64,000 nucleotides of DNA, taken from positions 48,234 to 112,233 of the forward strand of contig VZRR01005728.1 in assembly GCA_013398015.1 (NCBI GenBank), given 5' to 3'. The translations under genes and the position numbers were made by a program. This document shows positions 22,921 through 34,130 of this stretch, piece after piece. Position 1 is the stretch's first letter, and the number at the start of each line of letters is the position of its first letter. The stretch is from Oreocharis arfaki (Eukaryota; Chordata; Aves; Passeriformes; Paramythiidae). The notes under the pieces are model-generated. The model was not told the origin of the DNA. It saw nothing but the letters and a program-made list of their open reading frames with translations, and ran no database searches.

Positions 22921-25900
22921 ACTCATGGTTTTAAGGTGGGTTGCATTCATGTTTCCTGCTATCTAATTATCCCCATTAGATACCAAAATAGCTATTGCAG
23001 TCACTTAGTGACCTGAGACAGCTGGAGTTGTGTGGACTGAACCCTGTCCTTAAAACATATGTAGGAATGCAGACTGATCCATGGGGACTCACAGTTTTGG
23101 CTGCAGCAACTGGGATATTAATCTATGGATATTAAACGGCATTTCATCAGCTGTTATTTTTAGTCTGACACCTATTTTTCTCCTTCATATTTTAATTTGC
23201 AGGAACTGCCGTGGAGTATGAATCAATTCAGAGCACATGAAGAGTGAAGGAAGAGTGGAAGAAATATCTAGAATAATTCCTCCCATATGAAGTTGTTCAG
23301 TGGATCGAGAAAGGACAAATAACTCCTGCAAAAAGGACAAGAAAGCTTTTGTAGTATTATAGCGGTATTATATTAAGTAATGTGCTTGGGAAATGTGTGA
23401 CTCACTTTTATTTTCATACAATTAGTCTCTTGCCCTCTTTTAGTGTGTCCCACATAGCCCAAAACCAGGCGATGTGAAAGCCTCACCCAATTTTCTGCCA
23501 AACTCACCTAAAGGAGGTAAAGGTGAGTTTTGTTCTCTTTGTGCTTTGAGCTCCTTTGGTGAGTGGCTTTTACCAACACTGTCAAAGCCATCTTTAGGCA
23601 GTGATTCCTCCACATGCACAATGAAAGCAGATTATTTCTATTTAGATTGGTAGAGTCCCGTAAGGACGGAGAAATTTTGTTGGGATTGAGTGTATGCCAT
23701 GTGATTTGTGTCTAATGCTTTGCCATCTTTGAGTTTTCAAAGCTGACAATGAGAGCTCACAGTATGCTGCTGTTTTGGAATTCACCATCAAACAAATAAA
23801 GAAATCTTAGTCTACTCCCACAGTTAAAACCACTAAGGTTTTCTCTCTCTATCTCCATCTTTTCACAGAATCTCTCTCTTTTTTATTCCTTATCACTTCT
23901 CAGCATATCCTGGAGCTCGTGTATTATTTTGGTTTTTTAGAACCGTTTTAAATGCCTCCAAAATCATTAATTAGAGTGATCTGAGCCTTGAAGAATAATT
24001 TCACTCAGAAACTCCCCTAAATCCTTCCTATTAGGGAATAGGAGTTCCACTTCATTGGAGAGAAAGTGAAGTTTCTAGGTAGTGCCACTGTGAAATTACT
24101 ATCAAAAACCCTCCTAGTCCATTGTTTTCCCAATGGAAATACTACCCACCTGTCTTGTTCTGGCTGGTCAGTCCTGCTTTAATCCTTGTAAAGAAAATGG
24201 TGTTTCATTCAGATGGAAAATCACTCCTGACACCAAACACTGCATTAGAATTAAGGAAGTAGATCCAGGCTTTGTACTTCATCTATAAATCCTGTTGCTT
24301 ATGCTGCATGTTAGTTTCTTCCATGGCATGGGTTGTAGAGGATTTTGCGTCAACTAACATAAAAACATAATCTCAGCCTTGAGCTGGTACACATCGAAGG
24401 TTTGACCACATTTTTAAAATTCCAGCAATCTGGGACCCAATGGAACTGGGCATATCTGATGAAAACTACTCCCAGAATTTCTTTGTGGATGGACAATTCA
24501 TCACTACCCCTGCAAGGTAAGCTTTGGGGGCAATTATCTATGCTCATGGAATATCCCTCTCCCAAACCTGTTGTCTGTCCCAGAGTTAAGCCTTGTGTTT
24601 GTGAAGGCTTTCCCCTGCAGATGCCATGCAGTGCCCGTGGCAGGTGAGAGGCAATCCTGTAGTAGGCAACATCCCACGTTTGAAGTTGCCTGAAGACAGC
24701 TGGATTGTGTAGACTTTCTCAGGGGAGGTATATTAAATTTCAAGTGTCCTCAGGCTGCCTGGATATGGCAGACCTTCAGGTTCACAGTTAATATTGGACA
24801 CAGACTTCACCTTCATCGTTTCTTTTTACAGCTGGTATCTCTAACTGCAATGAGCTATTATCTCCTCTCACATTGGGTATATTTGAAGAAAAATGCCTTT
24901 TACCGTGTTTTTATATCTGCCTATCTGCAACTACACAGTGTACATTTGTAGAGCAGAAGACATTAAATGAGTGGATGTAATGAGTAGTAACACAATTAGT
25001 CCATCACAATACTTTTCTCTCTGAAATTATTTGGGAATAAGATAAAGTCTATTTTTACACTCTCCCTGCAAAAAACTGATGCAGTGTAACTCAACAAATT
25101 TTTTATCATGCATTAGTAGGTTGGAAAGCACAAAATATTTACTTTCAATTGGACCCTGTTATTACAGTATTGGGCAAAATGGAGAAATGTGCAAATTATC
25201 TGGCTGCTTCATGCTTTCTTGTTTATAGTAGACAAGGTTACTGCTTCACAGATTTCTGCTGACTAAAATGCCAAAGCTGTCATGATAGTTCCAGGAAAAT
25301 TTTTATCTAAAGATTAAAAGACCCATGAGATAAAAATACAGAAGGAAAAGCAGTAAAAGCTAAAAGGGAAAAAGAACCAGAAGGTAATAGAGGATAGAAA
25401 TGAAGAGGAGCAAGGAGAGTTCCATGTCACGCATAACTTCACACCAAATTATTCCCATATTGCCTGCAGGGATCTCACAGCCAGCAGAACATCCAAGAAG
25501 GAGCTGCTGCTGCCATCCTGGAGTGCAGGGGATGTCTCTGAGCCCCAGCAGTGAGAGGCAAGGAGGAAGAGTTTTTTTGTCCTACTGAGCAGAGGCTGTC
25601 ACTGGACTCTTCCCACAACCTTCTTGGCATGGGTGGGTAAAATGCAGCCTTGTGAATCAGGACCTGCACAAGCAATAGGAGACTGATAGTTCAATAAAAA
25701 GCTCTCTTTTCATGTTCAGCACCGTGCAATGCTTCATCTTGCTCAGCAATAAGACCTTTGATCTAGGTAGAAAGTGCCTCTGCCTTCAGTTTCTTGTCAT
25801 AGTAACTTGACCATGAAATTTCCTTTTAGAAGAACAATCTATCTTGGTTTAATTTGCATTTGCAGAATGATTCTAGATAAATTAGTAATAAAAATACAAT

Positions 25901-26851
25901 GTAATTATGATCAAATATAGACCATTTTGTCTCTAAATCAGTCCACATTTAATTGCAGAAAAAGGTAAGGAGTACTTGGTGAAAGTTAATGTTAAAGTAC
26001 ATCTTCCAAAGGGGTCTGCAACTTTAGATGAACAATATCAATTTGTGTGGGTTTTAATGGAGCTTAAACAAACATTTTTGAAAATCCAAGCTGCAGCCCC
26101 TTCCCTGGAGTGAGTGATAATATAAAAGAGCAAATGGGCATCTGCCACTCTTGTGTTTCAGCAGTCCAACCTCTTCCTCAAAACCATTTTAATTCTGGCT
26201 GACTGTAGTGAGCACATATAGGAACACTCAGCTTGAAAAAAGTCCCTGACCTCCAGCAACACAATGTTGCAGATCTTCTTGTCATTTCCCTATGTGGTCT
26301 TGCACAAAAAGGTGACACAACATAGTCTTTCTTTCTGGCAGCCTTAGGAAGGTTTTAGCAGCCATCTACAGTTGGCAGCAGTTAATACTGCTAAAGTATT
26401 AATATTATATCAGCAAGAATAAAGCAGAGCCACTTAAAAACAGCTTTATTCATCTGGGATACCGTCAATAAATAATATCTCCTCATTGCTGGTAATAGCA
26501 TGACTTGTCAAGGAACATTACCATGTAGTTTGTCTTGCTATTTTTATTTCAGAGTCAGTGGCTGGAAAACAAAGTAACTGAACAAATGTTCCCTAATCTT
26601 TTCCCATTTGGGTGTTTCTGATTTTTGGCATGTGCAGAAGGTGATCAAAATGCAACCTGAATTGGGGTGTTTTACTGTCCAGAACCTTTCATTGAAAAAC
26701 AAATTAGTCCTTTACTTAGGAAGATACAGCATCAGTGAGATGTAACAATCTTTACGAAAAGTGAGCAACTGAACTTGCCTCATATCAGAGTCCGATTTGA
26801 AAATTTCAGGTTCAAGTCTTTGTACACAATCAATTTGGATGCAAAGTATAT

Positions 26852-27006
26852 CATCTAAGAGTTGGTTAGAGCATGGTGCTGATAACGCCCAGGTCACAGG
26901 TTCCATCCCAGTATGGGCCATTCCTTTAAGAAAGAGTTGGACTCTATGATCCTTGTGGGTCCCTTCCAATTTGGAATATTATGTGAAATTCCTTAATTCT
27001 GTGATG
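26852..27006 (+). mobile_element. tRNA-Ile-headed SINE with CR1 3' tail (TguSINE1-like)
   Basis: The first 70 bases are a decayed tRNA-Ile: GTTGGTTAGAGCATGGTGCT (A-box/D-arm), an anticodon-arm region GCTGATAACGCC, a polymerase III B box GGTTCCATCC at 26899-26908, and the acceptor stem end TATGGGCCA at 26920. This is followed directly by a CR1 3' end: TTGGACTCTATGATCC, TGGGTCCCTTCCAA and a degraded 8-bp ATTCTGTG-type terminus. A tRNA head joined to a CR1 tail is the known architecture of passerine SINEs mobilised by CR1. The 5' arm of the tRNA is degraded, so it is a retroposed fragment rather than a tRNA gene. Confidence 0.8.
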
Positions 27007-30000
27007 GGAATTCACAGGCACAAATCAGCCTAACTGTTGCAGCAGCAGCAGCTCCCTTTTCCTGTGTTACTCACAACATTACACTCATTGACAATCATTC
27101 TTATCTGTCCTATTGCTGCATGGTGGGAGGTAGAGCAGTGAAAATATATATCCACAGGGAAATAAAAGAAAACAGAATTTCTCTAAAGATTTCTCAGTAA
27201 GCCTGAATCCAATTTAGCTTGCTGGGTGTGCTGCAGATGGAGTATGTGATTTGCAAATCTCTCAAGCAGGACCCTATTTGTTTCTTTATTTGACTATTTT
27301 TACTGCAATTGTGTTCCCAAACTTGTCTGTATCTTGTAAATGGGGTCTATTTATCAACTCAGGTCTCCCCTGGTTCTTTGGTGCACTTTTATTACCTGCT
27401 TTGCACTGCTCTTTGGAGCCTTGCCTGCAGTGCCATCATATACATATACACCACTTCGTCACTTGGAGCTGAACGTGAGATGCTCCACTACATCTGAAAG
27501 CAGGTATTGCCTGTGAGACCTTACACAGTTTTCAGTTTCACTGAATTACCTTGTGATTTGATTTGGTAAACTCACTGCAAATACAAGATGTGGCTTTAGG
27601 GCTCAGCAGGGAGTTATTTCCCTACTGTCTTTTCTGCTTAGCTGTGATCTGACAGTAAAAGTAATCCTGTTGTTTTTATGGGCTTGTACACTATTATTTC
27701 AAAACATTGTGGGCCACAGAGATGATCTGCTCCTCAAATTGGGTGGATGGCTTTTAGAAAAGCCCCTCTGAACTCTAGCCTTTCATACCCCTATGGGCAG
27801 CAGTCAGGTGTGAAGCACTGCTCTGTATTCACCTCTACTGCTGTCAACAGAGAGGAATTACCAGGAGGTGACCTTGTTCTTCACAACAGACCATGACATT
27901 TCAGCATTTCTAGGTACTGATTAAAGGTAGGATAGGTGCTCCCTGAAAAGAGCCTGAGGACAATGTGTATGCCTGCTGCTGGGATTACTTCTCCTGGAGC
28001 TGTCTCAAAAGGTACCATAAAAATTCTTCAGCAAGCGGGGACAGGAGGAAGATGAGCTGGTGTTACTGAGAAGGGTAGATTTTCACAGAGATGCTCTCAG
28101 CAGAAGCAGCAGACCCTGGCATGGCCTTGGAGGGTAACTCTTGAGGGAGGGCTGGAAAAGATATCCCCAGAAATGGCTCTGTTCTGTGTGTGTCTGTGGG
28201 ACAGGTTTCAGTGCTTGGCATGGGTCTTAGGATCTAGGCACTCAACTTGGGATAAAATAAGAGCTAATGATTAAGGACAATTAAAAAAATTTCCGGACAT
28301 GGTCCTTTTTAATACAAAAATCAATCTTTTTAAACAAATTGCTGACACCATCACCTGCTGTGGACATGCAGAGTTATTCCTGCCCAAGTGCTCTGCTGCC
28401 CAGAGATAGCACAACAGTGTTCCCAGCTCTCCTTATGTTATCATGAAGCATGAATGGCATGCAGCATTTCTTCCAAGGTCTCAGTTCACCCAGTCTTATG
28501 GTTATGTGGTCAAATTGTGGTCATACAGTTAACTTCTCCACCTCCAAGGTGCGTCTGAGAGGAGTTATGTGGCATGCAATGGATTGCTGTCAACTGCTTA
28601 CTAACATGTGCTGTGCAGGCAAAGAAGAGGGAGAAAAAGAATCAAACCTTCTTCACTTTGAAAATTTTTTAAGGATTGCTTCTGCTTTTGAGGGGTTTGG
28701 ATCACGTCTTGGAGCTGGCAGTCTTCTCTGAAAGCCTCGGTGATTTTTTTCTACGCTATGGTTAGCTCTTGTTCTTGGTTCAAGAAATTATCTGCTTGTA
28801 GTGAACAGGGATGCAGGTGAGCTGCACAGTCCAAAAGGAATCCTTCGGGCCATTCTTTTTTTTTTTCCAAGGACACTGCCACATTTGTCCTTCAGATCCT
28901 GATTTTCAGGTAGTTCTTCTTGAAATTTGGTTCAAGTATATGAACAGTCCAATTGCTCTTAGAAGACCATGAGGAGACATGATATGAAGGTAAGGTTTCA
29001 AAGCTGGGGGTTCACGTGGGGAAAGATGCTTTAGCACCACATACCAAGGTCTGCAGATGTTGCTGAACCTTCTGACAGGAGGCTCACTCATTCTTTTTTC
29101 TACCCACCTGGGTGTGCCCTTTCCCTACATCAAGTATTGCTCTCCCATAGCTGTTACTCCAGTATGCTGACTCATCTGCTACCCCTGGATGGTGGGAAAC
29201 AGTTTTCTTGTCTTCTACCATGGCCCCCTGATGTTCAGAGCTTTTCATCTGATATTAACAGAAGGATTTTTTTGACAGTTTTACCACAGCCCCATTTCCA
29301 CCCAGCATTCCCTGGAATCCTGGTTTGTCAGATGATGCTGTTTCACTAAGACTGGATGATTTTCTTTTGACCAAGCACAGCTAACCCTTAAACAGCCAAA
29401 TATTAATGAGAGGAGCCCTGAGCTACATCTGGCAGTGTTATTTTTCCTGCACAGCCAGACAGCATAGAAAAGTTTGGAATTTCTCCCTATGAAGATTCTG
29501 AATTTTGACCAGATAAAAGAATCAAAACTGGATGTTTTGTAGAAAAGTAATGGTGGCTCTCAACTTAAATGTGGGTTTTCCACTCTTTTCAACTTTGCCT
29601 GTTACAAAAAGAGGGTTGTCAACCCTAACACTTTTCAGGTTTCACAGAAATATGTATTTCTCAAGAATGCATATTCTGGCATCTCCCCAGGCTGTGCATG
29701 CGTGGAGGGGCTACTGTAAGCTTTTCCTGTGTTTCCTTTATTCCACCTGGGAATGTGAGCAGGAGGGTTTGCACCCCTTTGAACTGCCAGTGCTGTGGGC
29801 AGGAGTGGGGAGGACAGGCAGCAGTGATGTATGGAGTGGGTGCTGCAGGCACAAGGACAACCTGGCATGGGGAAGCCTTTGAAACATCAACCCAGATACC
29901 TCTTCGCGGCTGGGGTTGGGGACACAAGCCTGAAAGAAAGAGCTTCATAATAGCTGGAACCAAGCCTTCCTGGCACAGTGACCTAATACATACTGTTTAA

Positions 30001-30234
30001 TTTTCCATCTGAGGTTTTCATATGCCTTAAGTAGGCTACAACCAAATGAAAAGGAAGTTTGTACCTTGTATTGCCTGGCTTGACATGAATGATGAAACTG
30101 TTAAATCAGGTCTAGCCTGACAGGAGGGATTTCTGTTTTCTTAATGAGCTAATTATATTTTTTCTTCCAAGTCATTTGCATTATTACGTGACTAGATGTT
30201 CAACACTCTCTAACACATGGCCAGCATTGCACTG

Positions 30235-30360
30235 TGAGCTGGGAAAATGGCCATATTCTCGTTGTCCATTTTAATTTGGGAAGCAGACAAATTACAGTTT
30301 GGCAAACTAAAGTTATATGCAAATGTTAATTAGCACCTCTGCACGCAATGAAGATAAACA
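30235..30360. promoter_or_regulatory. Candidate conserved noncoding element with POU octamer
   Basis: Contains a perfect octamer ATGCAAAT at 30317-30324 immediately next to TTAATTAG (30326-30333), plus CCATTTTAATTTGG and CAAATTACAG nearby. This clustering of POU and homeodomain cores suggests an enhancer, but conservation is unknown. Confidence 0.22.
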
Positions 30361-31329
30361 GAAGCAGAAAACATCTTGCACATCCCTTCACATATTTCAG
30401 AGCAGCTTTCATTCCTAAAGACTTGCCCAGACTAGACTTTCATGTAAACAATAGCCAGTATTTATGTAATTTCTGCAGAACACTTTTGGTAGTAGAAGAT
30501 TTTGGTAGTGAAGGCTGCCTTCTTGAGACTCATGCACATCCAGAAGAGGTTTGGTACCTGCCCTGGCAAGGGTGAAAATCAGCACTGGTTCCCCACCAGC
30601 ACCCTGGATGAGGCTACCTTAATTCAGGGAAGTAGAGAACAGGCTCTGCTTTGATGTATACAAACTTTGAAGTGCCACTTGCCTTTTGGGTTTTTTGATC
30701 CTGACCTGTACTGCTTTTAAATAAAGATATAGACTTGCTGCTCTTAAATCCAGGGGATCTGCACCAGAAAATTCTGACCAAATCTTTCCTGATTGAAAAG
30801 TTCAAAACTGCATCCTCTGAGAGGAGCATGGGCTCATGGTTGCAGCTTTTCTTCCACAAGCCTGAACAATGTTAACATTCCTATTGTTGGGCTTGTAAGC
30901 CCCTGTGAATCAGTCTGAGATACCCTGAGGGGATGACCAGGAAGATTTGATGCAGACGTCATTAAATGTACTCCAGACTCAGCCCTCAGCAGGTCTGGTC
31001 TCTGGAACTAGGTTAAATTGGAACCAACCAAAGCCACTGATGTTAACAATGCTAAACCATAGGAAAACAGGACAAAACTATGTCAGAAAATGCTCTCCTT
31101 AGTCTTTGTGTACGTGAGGGAACCCAACCCCTTCTCTTTGTTTGCTTAAAAAGATCAAATTATACACGTACTTGTTGGCAAAGAGGGGTAATTTTATAGC
31201 AATTTCTCCCATTAAATGGACAGATGATTCTTCTATTGCAGCAATAATTTTAATAGGATGAGCACACACGAATTCTGCTTGTTCTCTGTGTAATTTCTGA
31301 GATCACCATGAGCTGGTGTTAAAGGTTGT

Positions 31330-31570
31330 AGCGGGTAATGTGTAGCCTTTCAGACACTGCAATAAATTGCCAAGGAGCCTGCAAGTTTTTCTTGGCAAAT
31401 CAGTCTCAATTATTAGAGAATTCAGCAACAGAAAGCATCAGGGAATGGCAGGCTTTATTTTTTCATGCAGAGTATTTATGCTTTTTATAGTAGCTAATCC
31501 ATCAGGTTAATTTCATTGCTCAGGCAGGAATGCAAGCAGCAGACTATTCCAGGAGGGCAAGCAGCAGTCC
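31330..31570. promoter_or_regulatory. Candidate conserved noncoding element
   Basis: Unique, repeat-free sequence with several TAAT/ATTA cores (CTCAATTATTAGAG, GTAGCTAATCC, GGTTAATTTCATTG). There are no long open frames through it. Judged by style only. Confidence 0.18.
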
Positions 31571-33095
31571 CATAGAACAGGATCTCGTAGACTACATTTT
31601 TGCAGATAAGCTTTCAATTATCTCCTCGCTTTTGCTGGCTGTGTCCAAACCCCTTTAGCCTGTCATGCAGCTAATCCAAGTCCAGTGAAAACAAAAGAGA
31701 AGTTCCCCTTGATTTCAGCGAGCTTTGGGTCAGGCTTTATGAGTCACTGTTCATTCATGAAAGGGACTCCTTTCCAAAATGAATGTCAGTGGGGTGGATG
31801 GTCTAGTGCTATTTTGAAGTGCTCCATTCTTTCTAAATACTTCTGCAACTGTTTTAAACTGTAGTGTATGCCACTTTTCCACTCAGCATTGCTAGAAGGA
31901 AGGCCTGGACTGAAGAGGCACATATACCAAAACTCTATACATGGACATGTTCCTTGTGAAACCAGGGCTAAGGAAACCATCCTGACATGATCTGCCCCTA
32001 ATACCGAGTCAGGATGAAAATTCCACCTATGGAATCTCTTACTCCCACATACATTTTTGTAAGATCTTCTTTAATCCAGATTTGGTATCATTAATTCTGA
32101 AAGCAGCAGTACATCAGATACGAAGGGAAGTAGGGCTTTGTCTCTAGCATTGATGATCAAAATGTCAGTCTCTGCCAAGCTCCACAGGGTGTTTTACTCC
32201 TCACTGCCCGTGCTGGACTGTTCTCTGCCTGACCCCTTGCTGCTGTAGGTGGTGTCATAAGCTGAGAACCAGAAAGCAGATAACTCTTAGCAGAAAGAGA
32301 AAAAAGTGTTCTTGTTCCAAAAGAGAACAAACTTTTAGGGTATCTTCATTTGTATGAGCTTCTTGATGCACTTAAATTTCATTCTGATAAAATATTAGAG
32401 GTGGTGCAATACCATTATTAGTCTTTATGCAGAGATGAATGGTATTTTTGGTGTGGGTTTTTTGGCTTCCAGAAGCACAATAAGCAGGAACAGATTGTGA
32501 AAGAAAAAAGAAATTCAATACACTGTCCTTACAAGGAAACACTTTAAACAGATGAACAGCTTCCTAGAATCTGAAGGAAATCCAGCAATTCACCACTCAC
32601 CCTGAATACTGTACCTTTCACCCTACATCCCATGCCACTAAGATCTGCAAATTAACACGAGCATTAAAAGTAAATGAGTTTTTATTAATCACCAACTACC
32701 TAGTGCTCTTGCTCTGACCAAGACCTCACTGCCAGGGGTTACAGACCAGTGTGGAGCAGAGGTGGATGCAGGTAGGAGTGCTCTGGCAATGCTGGCTGAC
32801 ATCTCATTTTTGGAAGTTTCAGTGGAAGAGGCTCCCTTACACGGCCTCCATGGTGTTTTCATTAGCCTCCAGCTCCTGTAAAAGCAATACAACAAATCCA
32901 GGATTTTAGTCCACTTTTCCACGTATATAGCTAGACACAGAGTTATTACTTCTTTTTCAGGAGTTGCTATCTTGACCTCTGTCTGAAATGTTTTGAGAAT
33001 CCTCCTACATTTACTACTAAAGACTCATCTCAGCCTCTGGAAAGATCATGAAGCAAATCTTCCTGAAAACAGCTTATGGTGCTGTTATGATCCTG

Positions 33096-34130
33096 TGAGG
33101 ATCAAGAAGGTGATTGGGCAAATCATGCCTGATTGACCTGACTGATTTCTATGATGAGATGACCGTCTTGGTGGGGATGGGGATGCTGTTTACCTTGACT
33201 TTCATACCTGTCCACCACAATATCCATGCAACAAATCTGGTGAGATATGAGCTAAATCAGATATTGGTGAGCAGAAAAGTGGCTAGACATAAAGGCTCAA
33301 AGGACATGACCGGTGCTGCAAAGTCTGACTAGTGAGAGGGGCTATCACTGGGGCCAATACTTTAATGTCTTTGCTAGTTTTGTGGGTGATTGGACAGTGA
33401 ACTCTCAGCAACTTTGAGGACTATGTCAAACTGAGAGAAGTGGTCAGTTTGCTTAAGAACAGCCTGCAGTGCAGAGGGACCTGAACAGCCTAGAGAAATG
33501 GTTTGGCTGGAATCCCATGGCATTCAACACTGGGAAAAAGTCCAGCGCCTAGGGAGGAATAAGCCCATCCACCAGTGTAGACTGGGGGCTGACTGGCTGG
33601 GCAGAAGCTCTGCAAAAAGGGATCTGGGTGTCCTGGTGGACAAGTGGGACATGAACCAGCAGTGCGCTGGGCTGGGCAGGTGTTGCCAGCAGGTCAAGGG
33701 AAGTGTGTTTTCCCCTCTGCTCAGCACTGGGAGGCACATCCGGAGTACTGGGTTCCATTTCAGGCTTCCCAGTGCAGGAAAGAATGGACATGCTGGGGTG
33801 AGCCAACCAACCAACCATCAGAAGAGATGGTATAGAGAACATGGTTCCACACTCTTCTTGGCAGTGCAGTGGACAGGGCTACATCAAGGCACAATGGACA
33901 CAAGGTGGAAGTGGAGAAATTATCACTAGATACAAAGGAAAAATCATTCATTGTGAGATTGATCGAACAGAGAAGTAGACTGCAATAGTTGAGAGACGAT
34001 GTTGAATCTTCATCCTCAGAGATTTTGAAGCTCTGCCGAGCAACCTGCTCTTACCAGTCCACCTTTAACTCGGGGTCACAGCAGCTGTCCTCTGGAGGAC
34101 CCTTCAAACCTCTGCAGATCTGTGACCATG
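33096..34130 (+). mobile_element. CR1 LINE fragment: degraded ORF2 reverse transcriptase to 3' end
   Basis: The order matches CR1 ORF2. GGGCAAATCATGCCTGA and TTTCTATGATGAGATGAC come first, then CACAATATCC and TGGTGAGATATG, from the palm region before the catalytic Asp pair. In the 33498-33929 frame the peptide carries GADWLGRSSAKRDLGVLVD, a hallmark of the CR1 ORF2 C-terminal half. Near 34000 the C-terminal tail sequence follows (GAATCTTCATCCTCAGAGAT, GAGCAACCTGCTCTTA), and CCTCTGGAGGACCCTTCAAACC marks the 3' end. Numerous frameshifts and stops make it a dead copy. It is 5'-truncated, as most CR1 insertions are. The tail differs from the copy at 44889, so a different subfamily is likely. Confidence 0.88.

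Larger units (their letters stand above)
10297..26851. other. Long stretch without supported genes
   Basis: About 16.5 kb with frequent stops. Visible structure: mixed TA/CT/TG simple sequence at 11815-11868, adjoining C and T runs at 14546-14568, a TAAT-rich possibly conserved segment at 17620-17785, an 18-bp direct duplication at 20973-21008, and three copies of CCTCCCTTG at 22881-22920. No LINE, LTR or RNA gene was recognised by eye, although short, old repeats may be missed. Confidence 0.5.
27007..33095. other. No gene seen
   Basis: About 6 kb without supported genes. Two segments (30235-30360 and 31330-31570) are rich in homeodomain or POU-type sites and look like candidate regulatory DNA. 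The remainder is unremarkable. Confidence 0.5.

Noticed and set aside
26852..26920. tRNA-Ile gene
   Set aside because: The 5' acceptor and D arm are degraded and a CR1 tail is attached, so it is a SINE head, not a functional tRNA gene.
31786..31980. Minus-strand frame with an acceptor-like CTTCCTTCTAG
   Set aside because: Only about 34 codons after the acceptor, no family resemblance and no donor or polyadenylation support.
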